Positions 8,525 through 16,269 of a stretch of 64,000 bases of DNA are shown here, one piece after another (positions within the stretch are counted from its first letter, which is position 1; the number at the start of each line of letters is the position of its first letter). The position numbers and the translations under genes were made by a program. This stretch comes from an uncultured Clostridia bacterium. GTDB taxonomy: Bacteria > Bacillota > Clostridia > Oscillospirales > Acutalibacteraceae. The notes beneath the pieces were generated by a model. That model was not told where the DNA came from, searched no databases, and saw only the letters and a program-made list of their open reading frames with translations. Location: NCBI GenBank assembly GCA_947630835.1, contig CANRIZ010000013.1, positions 1 through 64,000 of the forward strand, written 5' to 3'.

Positions 8525-9523
8525 TTATATTCTTTCTCTCACTATCTTTGCCCTTTCTATGTCCCTTTCGTCCGCGCTCAGAACACGTCCGGCATAAGCG
8601 TTAATAGTGGCGGGCTGCATGGAAACCATAAGCTCGTTAATCGTCTTGAGGTCTGTTTTAATCATTCCCGTAACCGCGCCGAAACGAAGCTTTGAAATTA
8701 AATTCATAAATTCGTTCGTGTTTAGTATTCTTGCCGATTTAAGCAGACCGTATGCCCTGAAAACGGAATCCTGCGTAGAAATATCCTTTGCCATTTCCTC
8801 CCTTGCGCTCCTTTCCTGGGACGCAAGCTGTAAAGTTATGGTTTTAAGATTGTCTATAGCCGCCTTTTCCGAAATTCCGAGCGACACCTGGTTGCTAAGC
8901 TGATACAAATCGCCCATAGCGGCGCTTCCCTCGCCGTAAGCTCCTCTGAGCGTCAAACCGAGCTTCGATACGGTCGTTGCAAGCGTTCCCATACGTCCTT
9001 TGCTTGTAAGCGCGGGCAAATGCAGCATTACGGAGGCTCTCATTCCCGTTCCGATATTTGTCGGACACTGCGTGAGGAAGCCCAGCTTTTCGTCGAAAGC
9101 AAATTCAAGCTTTTCGTTTATCTCGCTGTCTATCCTGTCGGCAAGCTCGTACGTTTCGTTAAGGGCAAGACCGGGCTTCATAACCTGAAGCCTTATATGG
9201 TCCTCCTCGCAAAGCATTATGCTTATATCCTCGTTTTCGGAGATAAGCAGCGCCCTGCCGTCGGAATTGGAGGCAAACTCGGGGCTTATGATATGCCGCT
9301 CGGCAAGCGATACAACCTCCGCCCTGGTGAGCGTTTTAAGCTCAATGTATTTAAGCTTTTCCCTGTCGGCTACAGCGTCTCTGATTTTCTCGTTGACGGC
9401 TATTTTCGATTTATTGTCGAGCTTTACGGGAAAAGGATAATCCGCGATATTCCTTGCAAGCCTTATCCTCGTGGAAATAACGATATCGTTGTGGTCGCCT
9501 TCGCCCAAATACCATTTACTCAT
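8525..9523 (-). CDS. mcsB: protein arginine kinase McsB
   Basis: A 332-residue member of the phosphagen-kinase fold that phosphorylates arginines in proteins and marks them for ClpCP. Recognisable pieces are IVISTRIRLARN near the N terminus (nucleotide-binding region), LCEEDHIRLQ, and CPTNIGTGMRASVMLHLPAL (the reactive-Cys/guanidinium region of the family). It is slightly shorter than the Bacillus protein. The frame is open 25 codons upstream inside mcsA, but ATG 9523 is one base after the mcsA stop and gives the family N terminus, indicating translational coupling. Confidence 0.95.
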   Translation of the reverse strand: MSKWYLGEGDHNDIVISTRIRLARNIADYPFPVKLDNKSKIAVNEKIRDAVADREKLKYIELKTLTRAEVVSLAERHIISPEFASNSDGRALLISENEDISIMLCEEDHIRLQVMKPGLALNETYELADRIDSEINEKLEFAFDEKLGFLTQCPTNIGTGMRASVMLHLPALTSKGRMGTLATTVSKLGLTLRGAYGEGSAAMGDLYQLSNQVSLGISEKAAIDNLKTITLQLASQERSAREEMAKDISTQDSVFRAYGLLKSARILNTNEFMNLISKLRFGAVTGMIKTDLKTINELMVSMQPATINAYAGRVLSADERDIERAKIVRERI

Positions 9524-9524
9524 T

Positions 9525-10022
9525 TTATTTGCCCTCGCTTTCCAAAGCTTTAATTTCGTCCCTGAGAGCCGCCGCTCTTTCGTAATTTTGCTGTGCAACC
9601 GCTTCGTTCAGCTCCCGACGCAGACTTTCGATTTTATTTTCTGTTTTTAAGCTCGCGTTGCCGTTGGGGACCTTCCCCTCGTGAACGGTTCTGCCGTGTA
9701 TTCTTTCAAGCGACGGCAAAAGCTTGTCGTAAAAGGTTCTGTAGCAATCCGCACAGCCTATTTTACCGCTTCTTACTATGTCGTTGAACGTGCTGCCGCA
9801 TTTTTCGCATCTCAAAGTATGGCCCGAGAGCATATTGGAGGCGGCGTCGTTGAAAAACGAGCTTAGCATATCGGAAAAATTAAATCCGAAATCCGAAAAT
9901 ACCGAGTCGTAGCCGAGGCTCTTTGCACATTCCGAGCAAAGGTGAGCCTGCGTTGCCTCTCCGTTAATAATTCTTTTAATATGAGTAGTGGCTTCGTTTC
10001 TCTGACAGTTTTGACATAACAT
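9525..10022 (-). CDS. mcsA: McsA, zinc-binding activator of McsB
   Basis: A 165-residue protein with two pairs of zinc-ligand CxxC motifs in its N half: CQNC and CSEC near the start, CEKC and CADC around residues 74-95. A C-terminal UVR motif (LRRELNEAVAQQNYERAAALRDEI) resembles those in UvrB/UvrC. McsA activates McsB and helps control CtsR. It lies between ctsR and mcsB with short spacers, as in other Bacillota. Confidence 0.93.
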   Translation of the reverse strand: MLCQNCQRNEATTHIKRIINGEATQAHLCSECAKSLGYDSVFSDFGFNFSDMLSSFFNDAASNMLSGHTLRCEKCGSTFNDIVRSGKIGCADCYRTFYDKLLPSLERIHGRTVHEGKVPNGNASLKTENKIESLRRELNEAVAQQNYERAAALRDEIKALESEGK

Positions 10023-10036
10023 AATAATCTCTCCTT

Positions 10037-10489
10037 TTAATTCATAGTTTCAAGCAACATCTGCTTTAGTATTACCGCCCTTAAAGAATCGCGCAAATTT
10101 TCGGGCAGGGTTCTGTAATTTTTGTCGGCGGTGGCCGCTAAAATCAACCTCGCCTGCTCGTCGCTTAAAAGTCCCCTGTCAAAAAGATTTACGACGTTTG
10201 CGCGGCATACTTTTTCATCAATCTGCGAGCCGATTGAATTAATAAGGTGCATTTTAAGAGTTGAAAGGTCGTAATTTGCTCTTGTAATTTTGATATAGCC
10301 TCCGCCGCCCCTGTGGCTTTCGACTATATAGCCGTGTTCGGGGGTAAATCGGGACGATATAACGTAATTAATCTGGCTGGGAACGCAGCCCAATCTCTGC
10401 GCCAAATCGTTCCTGCGGATTTCGGCGGTGCTGTCGCCGTCGTCAAGCATCTTAATAATCATTTCGGCTATTTCCTTGCTCAAATTCAT
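10037..10489 (-). CDS. ctsR: CtsR, transcriptional repressor of clp genes
   Basis: A 150-residue dimeric repressor. The N-terminal winged helix-turn-helix is clear (AQRLGCVPSQINYVISSRFTPEHGY), followed by the glycine-rich thermosensor/DNA-contact loop ESHRGGGGYIKI. The C-terminal dimer region, which McsB targets, follows. It represses its own operon (ctsR-mcsA-mcsB-clpC), and two matching operators lie directly upstream. Confidence 0.95.
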   Translation of the reverse strand: MNLSKEIAEMIIKMLDDGDSTAEIRRNDLAQRLGCVPSQINYVISSRFTPEHGYIVESHRGGGGYIKITRANYDLSTLKMHLINSIGSQIDEKVCRANVVNLFDRGLLSDEQARLILAATADKNYRTLPENLRDSLRAVILKQMLLETMN

Positions 10490-10514
10490 CTTTTCTTATC
10501 GCCTCTTTTTTGAC

Positions 10515-10531
10515 TTTGACTATCTTTGACC
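10515..10531 (-). promoter_or_regulatory. CtsR operator 1
   Basis: On the minus strand the sequence is GGTCAAA-GAT-AGTCAAA, which matches the tandem heptamer CtsR box with a three-base spacer. It lies between the -10 and the start codon of ctsR. Confidence 0.85.
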
Positions 10532-10544
10532 TTTAACAATTACA

Positions 10545-10572
10545 ATTATAACCTTTTTTGGCTTTACGTCAA
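10545..10572 (-). promoter_or_regulatory. ctsR operon promoter
   Basis: TTGACG (10572-10567), a 16-base spacer and TATAAT (10550-10545) on the minus strand form a sigma-A-type promoter placed between two CtsR boxes. Confidence 0.8.
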
Positions 10573-10573
10573 A

Positions 10574-10590
10574 GGTCAAAAAAGGTCAAA
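10574..10590 (+). promoter_or_regulatory. CtsR operator 2
   Basis: On the plus strand GGTCAAA-AAA-GGTCAAA is a perfect tandem CtsR box. It abuts the -35 of the operon promoter and is in the opposite orientation to operator 1, so the promoter is bracketed by repressor sites. Confidence 0.88.
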
Positions 10591-10595
10591 TTCAA

Positions 10596-10769
10596 TCAAA
10601 ACCATTCGTTTTCATCATCAAACAGGTCAATTTCTTTAATTTTCTCTTTTTTTCTTTTATTTTTAAAGGTTACATTCTCTACATCGTAAACCGTTTTCTC
10701 GCAGAATGGGTCGTCGTTTATCTCCACGGGATAATCTATGCCGCTGTCGTATTCGTTTGGATTAATCAT
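10596..10769 (-). CDS. small hypothetical protein upstream of ctsR
   Basis: A 57-residue frame starting ATG at 10769 after an AAAGGACGG ribosome-binding site and ending TGA at 10596, just before the CtsR boxes. The product begins MINPNEYDSGIDYP, has a basic middle (KNKRKKEKIKE) and an acidic end (DLFDDENEWF). No membrane segment or known domain is visible. The strong ribosome-binding site, coding-like composition and tight fit between regulatory regions support it as real. Function unknown. Confidence 0.6.
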   Translation of the reverse strand: MINPNEYDSGIDYPVEINDDPFCEKTVYDVENVTFKNKRKKEKIKEIDLFDDENEWF

Positions 10770-10846
10770 ATTTAACCGTCCTTTCCGTTAATAGTTTACG
10801 CCGAAAAAAATAATTTAATTCGGTTTTAACAAAATTAAATTATTTT

Positions 10847-10854
10847 CATAGTAT
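10847..10854 (+). promoter_or_regulatory. possible mother-cell (sigma-E/K-like) -10 element
   Basis: CATAGTAT resembles the CATAnnnT element used by mother-cell sporulation sigma factors. An AC-containing -35-like stretch lies about 15-17 bases upstream, and the small Cys-rich gene begins 30 bases downstream. A weak call because the motif is short and the region AT-rich. Confidence 0.3.
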
Positions 10855-10883
10855 GTTATTGAAAACACAAGAAGGGAGGCACG

Positions 10884-11024
10884 ATGATGAACCTTTTCTC
10901 AAATAACAATCTTCTTATCGTCCTTGTAATCATCATACTTTTATTCGGCGATAACGGAAACGGCTGCGGATGCGGCAACAACAACGGCTGCGGCTGCGAG
11001 CGCACAATCAATACCTGCTGCTGA
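10884..11024 (+). CDS. small Gly/Asn/Cys-rich membrane-anchored peptide, possibly a spore coat protein
   Basis: A 46-residue frame with a clear GGGAGG ribosome-binding site and two consecutive ATG codons (10884 and 10887). The product has a short polar start, a hydrophobic stretch (LLIVLVIIILLFG, residues about 10-22) and a tail rich in Gly, Asn and Cys (GNGCGCGNNNGCGCE, ending NTCC) with six cysteines. Short proteins with one hydrophobic stretch and a Gly/Cys tail are common among Bacillota spore coat peptides, which is the basis for the suggestion. A terminator follows at once, so it is a single-gene unit. Confidence 0.65.
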   Translation: MMNLFSNNNLLIVLVIIILLFGDNGNGCGCGNNNGCGCERTINTCC

Positions 11025-11041
11025 CGGCAAAAGCAAAAACG

Positions 11042-11071
11042 GCTCACAGAGTAAAATCTGTGGGCTTTTTT
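11042..11071 (+). terminator. rho-independent terminator of the small Cys-rich gene
   Basis: Arms GCTCACAGA and TCTGTGGGC (one G-T wobble) flank a six-base loop and are followed by TTTTTTGTTT. Confidence 0.85.
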
Positions 11072-11141
11072 GTTTGCGGTATTAAATAAAAAACAAATTG
11101 GCGGAAATAATATTCAAAAAACAGAAATTCGGAGAGAAAAA

Positions 11142-12440
11142 ATGAAATATTTATGGACTGAAAATTTGACTGCAAAGAAATTTCCGAGCCTTGAAAACGA
11201 TATTGAAACGGACGTTCTCATTATCGGCGGCGGAATGGCGGGGATACTTACGGCGTACAAGCTTAAAAGGGCGGGCGCAGACTGCGTGCTCGTTGAGGCG
11301 GATTCGATAGGCGGCGGCATAACAAAAGGCACGACCGCCGTAATTTCGGCTCAAATCGACACTTTATACTCCGAATTTGCAAAAAAGGACGGCGATAAAG
11401 AAGCCAAGCTCTATCTTGACGCCAATCTCAATGCGGTAAACGAATACAGGGAGCTTTCAAAGCAAATTGACTGCGACTTTGAGGAAAGACCATCGATAAT
11501 GTATTCCCTTGACGACGAAAAACTTATGCGGGACGAGGCGGAATATCTAAATTCTATCGGCTTTAACGCGGAGTTCGTGAAGGAAACGCCGCTCGGCTTT
11601 CCCGTTGAGGGAGCGGTTAAATATCCGGGAATGGCGCAGTTTCATCCGCTGAAATTTCTCTACGGCGCAGCGGAAGGACTTAATATATACGAAAACAGCT
11701 TTGTCCGTTCTCTCAAAGGCACAACCGCCTACACGGACAAGGGAAAAATCTCCGCAAAAAGGGTAATTGTTGCCACCCATTTTCCCTTTAAAGACAGCAA
11801 CGGAATGTATTTTATGAAGCTTTACCAAAGGCGCTCCTATGTTATAGCGCTCAGGGGAGCCGTGGATTTAGGCTGTACCGTTGAAGATTACGAAGAAAAC
11901 GGACTGTTTTTCAGAAATTACAAAGACCTGCTCATAATAGGAGGCGGGACTCACCGTACAGGAAAAAGCGGAGGCTTTGAAGCGGTACGCAGGTTTGCCC
12001 GAAAATACTATCCCGACGCAAAGGAGGCTTACGCCTGGGCAAATCAGGATTGCGTAAGTCTTGACGGCAGGGCGTATATAGGCGAATACAGCCCCAATCT
12101 GCCCGGAGTTTACGTTGCTGCGGGCTTTAATCTTTGGGGTATGACAACGTCGATGATATCCGCCGACATACTCTGCGATATGCTCTCGGGCAAAAGCAAT
12201 AAATACCTTGAAGCGGTAAAGCCCGACAGAAGTATGCTGAATTCACAGCTTTTTTTAAATGCGGGTTCAAGCGTTATTAACTTTATTAAACCGAGCTTAA
12301 AAAGATGCCCGCATCTCGGCTGCGCGTTAAGCTTTAACGAAGCCGAAGGGACCTGGGACTGCCCCTGCCACGGCTCCCGCTTTGACCGAGACGGACGGCT
12401 TATAAACGGCCCCGCACTTAAAGGCATTGACGTAAAATAG
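11142..12440 (+). CDS. FAD-dependent oxidoreductase fused to a C-terminal Rieske iron-sulfur domain
   Basis: A 432-residue protein. The N-terminal two-thirds is a DAO-type FAD oxidoreductase: dinucleotide motif VLIIGGGMAGI (residues about 25-35), VEADSIGGGITKGTTAVISAQ, and a late FAD-contact region PGVYVAAGFNLWGMT. The last 50 or so residues are Rieske-like with CPHLGC and CPCHGSRF, the CxH...CxxH pattern that holds a [2Fe-2S] cluster. Such fusions move electrons between a flavin and a Rieske centre; substrate unknown. The cluster loop lies very close to the C terminus, so the domain is short. ATG 11142 follows a GGAGAG site; an open stretch upstream overlaps the preceding terminator and is not coding. 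Confidence 0.85.
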   Translation: MKYLWTENLTAKKFPSLENDIETDVLIIGGGMAGILTAYKLKRAGADCVLVEADSIGGGITKGTTAVISAQIDTLYSEFAKKDGDKEAKLYLDANLNAVNEYRELSKQIDCDFEERPSIMYSLDDEKLMRDEAEYLNSIGFNAEFVKETPLGFPVEGAVKYPGMAQFHPLKFLYGAAEGLNIYENSFVRSLKGTTAYTDKGKISAKRVIVATHFPFKDSNGMYFMKLYQRRSYVIALRGAVDLGCTVEDYEENGLFFRNYKDLLIIGGGTHRTGKSGGFEAVRRFARKYYPDAKEAYAWANQDCVSLDGRAYIGEYSPNLPGVYVAAGFNLWGMTTSMISADILCDMLSGKSNKYLEAVKPDRSMLNSQLFLNAGSSVINFIKPSLKRCPHLGCALSFNEAEGTWDCPCHGSRFDRDGRLINGPALKGIDVK

Positions 12441-12494
12441 AACGCATCGAGCGTTACGCCCTGTTAAAGCGCGTTTTAACGCTTTAAATAAAAA

Positions 12495-12542
12495 AAGCGC
12501 CTTACCCGTACTTACCGTGCAGAAAGACGCTTCGTTTTTATC
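12495..12542 (-). terminator. probable terminator of the Rnf operon
   Basis: Arms AAGCG (12495-12499) and CGCTT (12538-12542), with partial pairing inside, are followed on the minus strand by a run of T. It lies just past the rnfB stop codon. A nearby AAAGCG/CGCTTT pair (12466-12485) may serve the convergent flavoprotein gene. Confidence 0.5.
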
Positions 12543-12552
12543 TCAAATTATT

Positions 12553-13356
12553 TTATCCCAAATTAATTATATGTATCGCCTTAACGGGACAGCCCTCGGC
12601 GCATTTGCCGCAGCCCGTGCATTTTTCGTAATCTACATGGGCGGTATTGTTCTCAACCTTTATTGCGCCAAATTCGCAAAGCTTAGTGCATTTCATGCAG
12701 CCTATACAGCCGGCAGAACATTCCTTCCTTGTAAAAGCGCCCTTGTTGTGGTTTTTGCAGGTTACCGCCGCCTTAGTCTTGTGCATAGGCACAAGCTCAA
12801 TCAATCCCTTGGGACATGCGGCTATACATTTTTTGCATGCGGCGCATTTCATAGGGTCTACCCTCGCAACGCTTTCGCAAATGCTGATAGCCCCGAAGCC
12901 GCATACGTTAAGGCAGTCGCCGTAACCTATACAGCCGTAAACGCATTCCTTCGGGCCGCCGAAAAGCTGCGCCGCCATACGGCAGCTCATTACGCCTTTG
13001 TAATCGAGCTTTCTCTTAGAGTTTGTCTTTGTGCCGTTGCAGTGTACAAAAGCCGCCATAGGCTCTATAACCCCTGCGTCGACTCCCAAAACAGCCGCAA
13101 TTTCGTTTGATACGTCGTTCCCGCCCGGGGCGCAGAGGTTAGTCTGCGTGGTTTCGCCCGAGGAAAGCGCCGCCGCATAGCCGTCGCAGCCCGAAAAGCC
13201 GCAGGCTCCGCAATTTGCGCCGGGCAGACATTCTCTGATTTTTTCCGCCGTTTCATCCTTCGGCACCGCCATAACAACGGAAGCTATTGAAAGACCTATG
13301 CCCGCGATAAGACCTATTGCGGCAACAAGGATAACCGCTAATAAAATTGGATTCAT
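12553..13356 (-). CDS. rnfB: Rnf complex subunit B (multi-ferredoxin)
   Basis: A 267-residue electron-entry subunit of Rnf, which couples ferredoxin oxidation to NAD+ reduction and ion export. One N-terminal membrane helix (residues about 4-28) precedes the [4Fe-4S] motif CLPGANCGACGFSGC. Then come further clusters (CVYGCIGYGDCLNVC; CAACKKCIAAC; CIGCMKCTKLC; CTGCGKCAEGC), enough for several [4Fe-4S] centres. The cluster at CIGYGDC has Tyr where a ligand would be in a standard ferredoxin motif. ATG 13356 is chosen for its AAGGAGG site and the membrane helix. Last gene of the operon, 13 bases after rnfA. Confidence 0.95.
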   Translation of the reverse strand: MNPILLAVILVAAIGLIAGIGLSIASVVMAVPKDETAEKIRECLPGANCGACGFSGCDGYAAALSSGETTQTNLCAPGGNDVSNEIAAVLGVDAGVIEPMAAFVHCNGTKTNSKRKLDYKGVMSCRMAAQLFGGPKECVYGCIGYGDCLNVCGFGAISICESVARVDPMKCAACKKCIAACPKGLIELVPMHKTKAAVTCKNHNKGAFTRKECSAGCIGCMKCTKLCEFGAIKVENNTAHVDYEKCTGCGKCAEGCPVKAIHIINLG

Positions 13357-13369
13357 CTGTGCGCCCTCC

Positions 13370-13957
13370 TTATGCAAACATATTCTCAACAAGCCCCGTA
13401 AAGCCGAGGAACGACAGCGAAGTAAGGCTTGCGGCTACAAGGGTTATCGGCAAGCCCTGCAGGAATTTGGGGACTTGACAGGATTCAAGTCTCGACCGAA
13501 CCCCGGCAAACATTACCATTGCCACCATAAAGCCCAAGCCGGCTCCGAGAGAATTAATCATAGCGTGTGAAAACGAATAACCGTTATCTATATTGAGTAT
13601 TGTAACGCCGAGTACCGCACAGTTTGTTGTGATAAGCGGAAGATATATGCCAAGAGAAGCGTAGAGCGCCGGAATATATTTTTTAAGCACTATTTCAACA
13701 AGCTGAACGAGGGCGGCGATTACGAGTATAAAAACTATGGTCTGCAAATACCCGAGCCCGTGCTTGTCAAGAAATGTGTTAAGCGGATATGTGACGGCAG
13801 AGGAAAGCAGCATAACAAATATAACCGCCGCAGACATTCCGACCGCGGTATTCAGCTTTTTGGAAACGCCGAGGAACGGACAAATTCCCAAAAACTTTGA
13901 AAGTATATAGTTATTTGTAAGGATAGCGGTTAAAAGTATCGAGAAAAAGATTTTCAT
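13370..13957 (-). CDS. rnfA: Rnf complex subunit A
   Basis: A 195-residue integral membrane protein with six predicted helices. It keeps both cysteines that, with those of RnfE, hold the intramembrane [2Fe-2S] cluster: one in FLGICPFLG near residue 26 and one in LITTNCAVLG mid-protein. It overlaps rnfE by four bases. These residues are the reference for judging the Cys-less A-like paralogue at 48460-49053. Confidence 0.95.
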   Translation of the reverse strand: MKIFFSILLTAILTNNYILSKFLGICPFLGVSKKLNTAVGMSAAVIFVMLLSSAVTYPLNTFLDKHGLGYLQTIVFILVIAALVQLVEIVLKKYIPALYASLGIYLPLITTNCAVLGVTILNIDNGYSFSHAMINSLGAGLGFMVAMVMFAGVRSRLESCQVPKFLQGLPITLVAASLTSLSFLGFTGLVENMFA

Positions 13958-14676
13958 TTTACCGCCTCCTTATCCTTTTCGTCCGATTCGGCGCTTTTTT
14001 CACAGCCGCCGTTTGCGAGCTTTTCACAGCTTGAAGCCATGGGACACGCTTTGCAGCCGCCAAGCTCCGCCTTTTTGCCGCCGCCCGCCTCGGCAAGCTT
14101 ATTTGCAAGCGCCATTACTATGCCGAAAACGAAAAATCCGCCGGGCGCGAGTATAAATATAGTCATAGGCGGAATAGGCAGAAGCTCATGTCCCAAAAGC
14201 GAGCCTGCGCCGAGCAGTTCTCTTATCGCGCTCATAACTATAAGCGCGCAGGTAAAGCCTATGCCCATACCCAAGCCGTCTACCGCCGAAGCCAAAACGC
14301 CGTTCTTTCCGGCAAAAGCCTCCGCTCTGCCCAAAATAATGCAGTTTACGACTATAAGCGGCAGGTAAACGCCGAGCTGTTGGTCAAGCGTCGGTACGAA
14401 CGCCTTAACAAGCAGCTGCACTATCGTAACGAACGAAGCTATTACGACTATGTAACAGGGTATTCTGACCTTCTGCGGAATTACCTTCCTTAAAGCCGAT
14501 ATTACTATATTGGAGCATACGAGAACAATCGCCGCCGAAACGCCCATACCTATTGCGCTCTCCATAGAGGTTGTGGTCGCAAGAGTAGGGCAAGTGCCGA
14601 GAACGAGCCTCAAAACGGGGTTTTCCTTAACTATGCCCTTTGTAAATTCCTCTCTGAGGCTTTTTTTATTTGCCAT
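13954..14676 (-). CDS. rnfE: Rnf complex subunit E
   Basis: A 240-residue membrane protein homologous to RnfA in inverted topology. Cluster cysteines are present in LGTCPTLA (residue about 29) and LIVVNCIILG. The C-terminal tail after the last helix has an additional group of four cysteines (CKACPMASSC and NGGC) and ends in an acidic stretch; this tail could bind a further metal centre, which is inference. ATG 14676 follows GGAGGTGAG; the frame is open 13 codons further but inside rnfG without a ribosome-binding site. Confidence 0.94.
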   Translation of the reverse strand: MANKKSLREEFTKGIVKENPVLRLVLGTCPTLATTTSMESAIGMGVSAAIVLVCSNIVISALRKVIPQKVRIPCYIVVIASFVTIVQLLVKAFVPTLDQQLGVYLPLIVVNCIILGRAEAFAGKNGVLASAVDGLGMGIGFTCALIVMSAIRELLGAGSLLGHELLPIPPMTIFILAPGGFFVFGIVMALANKLAEAGGGKKAELGGCKACPMASSCEKLANGGCEKSAESDEKDKEAVK

Positions 14677-15250
14677 TGTTCTCACCTCCAAGCTTTTGGT
14701 AAAGACTCTGCGCAAGGTTTACCGCCTCGGTCATAGCCTTTGAAGTCATCGTAGCCCCCGTAAGAGCCTTGATTTCGTTATCCTTTGCCTCGCCGTTCTT
14801 TATAACGCCGAGCAAACCGGATTTTCCGTTGTATTGGTTTAAAAATTCCTCGTTTTTCGCGTTCATACCGAGGCCCGCCGTTTCGCTTATGGACAGTATC
14901 GAAACGCCCTTTATCGCGCCCCCGCCGTCAACGCCCGTCATTATGGCAATATCGCCGCCGTAGCCCTTTGCCGAAGTGGAAAAGACGTACCCGATTATCT
15001 GCCCCGAGCCGTCAAGCCCCTCGTAGTAGGTGTATTCCTTACCGTCAAGCGCAAGGGTTTTTGTCTGCGAAAAGGACGAGGCGTCCTGCAAAACCTCTTT
15101 TTTTGTTTTATTCTCCGTTTCGACGGCAAGCTGTTCAATCTTCGGCTCGGTAATACTGTTTGTAACCGCAAGCAAAGCCGTCGCAACAAGGCATATTAGG
15201 AAAAGGGAAACGGCGGGAATGATTATTTCCTTTAAATTAAGCTTTTTCAT
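14666..15250 (-). CDS. rnfG: Rnf complex subunit G, covalent-FMN protein
   Basis: A 194-residue protein with one N-terminal membrane helix (residues about 10-30) and an extracytoplasmic FMN-binding domain. The flavinylation motif is visible near the C terminus as LTGATMTSKAM, in which the threonine of GAT/MTS type motifs carries FMN through a phosphoester bond made by ApbE (encoded in this operon). It overlaps both neighbours, indicating coupled translation. Confidence 0.94.
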   Translation of the reverse strand: MKKLNLKEIIIPAVSLFLICLVATALLAVTNSITEPKIEQLAVETENKTKKEVLQDASSFSQTKTLALDGKEYTYYEGLDGSGQIIGYVFSTSAKGYGGDIAIMTGVDGGGAIKGVSILSISETAGLGMNAKNEEFLNQYNGKSGLLGVIKNGEAKDNEIKALTGATMTSKAMTEAVNLAQSLYQKLGGENNGK

Positions 15251-16269
15251 TTTACCGCCTCCCCTTTTTGTTTTTTCTCCCGAAGCGCTCCGAAGGGTTT
15301 TGGCGTTGTGAGCGTTTCAATGTGGGGAACGAGTATGTTCATAAGGATTATCGAGAACGAAACTCCCTCGGGAAGCGAGCCGTAAATCCTGATAAGCGAG
15401 GTTATTACGCCGCAGCCTACGGCAAATATAATCTTGCCCTTGGTTTTAATGGGCGAGGTTGTATAGTCGGTGGCCATAAATATTGCGCCGAGCATAAGTC
15501 CGCCGGAAAGAAGCTGATATAAAACGAACTGTATGTTTCCCCTGCCGGCAATAAGCATTATCAGCGCAACCGTTCCGATGTAATAAAGCGGTATTCTGGG
15601 CGAAATTACTTTCCTTATGCAAAGATAAACCCCGCCGAGTATGAGCGCCGCGGCGCAGGTTTCGCCGAGACAGCCGCCGTATATGCCGAAAAACATCTCC
15701 GACAGGGTGGGCATTTGCGAGCTGTTCATAGCGGTAATTACGCCCTGGCGCGAATAATTGCCCGCAAATTGTGCAAGCGGCGTTGCGCTCGTTACAGCGT
15801 CCACCTCGGGGTTCCTCCAGGCAAAGGGTTCGGTAAAATTATTTGTATAAGTCGGGAACGAGGTCATTAAAACTATTCTGCCGACAAGCGCCGGATTTAC
15901 GAAATTTTGACCTATTCCGCCGAAAAACTGTTTAACTACGACTATCGCAACGGCGTCGCCTATCACAACCATCCATAAGGGCATGGAAGGCGGTAAATTA
16001 AACGCAAGAAGCATACCCGTTATCACGGCGGAAAAATCGCCGAGCGTGTTATTCCTTTTCATAATTTTTCGGCTCAGATATTCCAAAATAACGCAGGCCG
16101 CTACGCTGACCGCAACCACCAACAGAGAACGGAAGCCGAAAAGCACAACCGAAAGCACGAGCGCGGGTAAAAGCGCAATAACAACGTCTATCATTATTCC
16201 GCCCGTGGTATCCTCCGTGCGTCTGTGGGGAGAGGCGCTGACTGTCAAAAGCTTGTTATCGGTGTTCAT
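15247..16269 (-). CDS. rnfD: Rnf complex subunit D, covalent-FMN membrane protein
   Basis: A 340-residue multi-helix membrane protein. The covalent flavin site is intact (DAVTSATPLAQF, residues about 155-166). Conserved landmarks are DFSAVITGMLLAF, FGGIGQNFVNPALVGR and the late MATDYTTSPI. Together with RnfG it passes electrons through flavins. The start ATG 16269 has a GGGAGG site and forms an ATGA overlap with rnfC; an upstream open stretch lies inside rnfC and is not used. Confidence 0.95.
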   Translation of the reverse strand: MNTDNKLLTVSASPHRRTEDTTGGIMIDVVIALLPALVLSVVLFGFRSLLVVAVSVAACVILEYLSRKIMKRNNTLGDFSAVITGMLLAFNLPPSMPLWMVVIGDAVAIVVVKQFFGGIGQNFVNPALVGRIVLMTSFPTYTNNFTEPFAWRNPEVDAVTSATPLAQFAGNYSRQGVITAMNSSQMPTLSEMFFGIYGGCLGETCAAALILGGVYLCIRKVISPRIPLYYIGTVALIMLIAGRGNIQFVLYQLLSGGLMLGAIFMATDYTTSPIKTKGKIIFAVGCGVITSLIRIYGSLPEGVSFSIILMNILVPHIETLTTPKPFGALREKKQKGEAVK

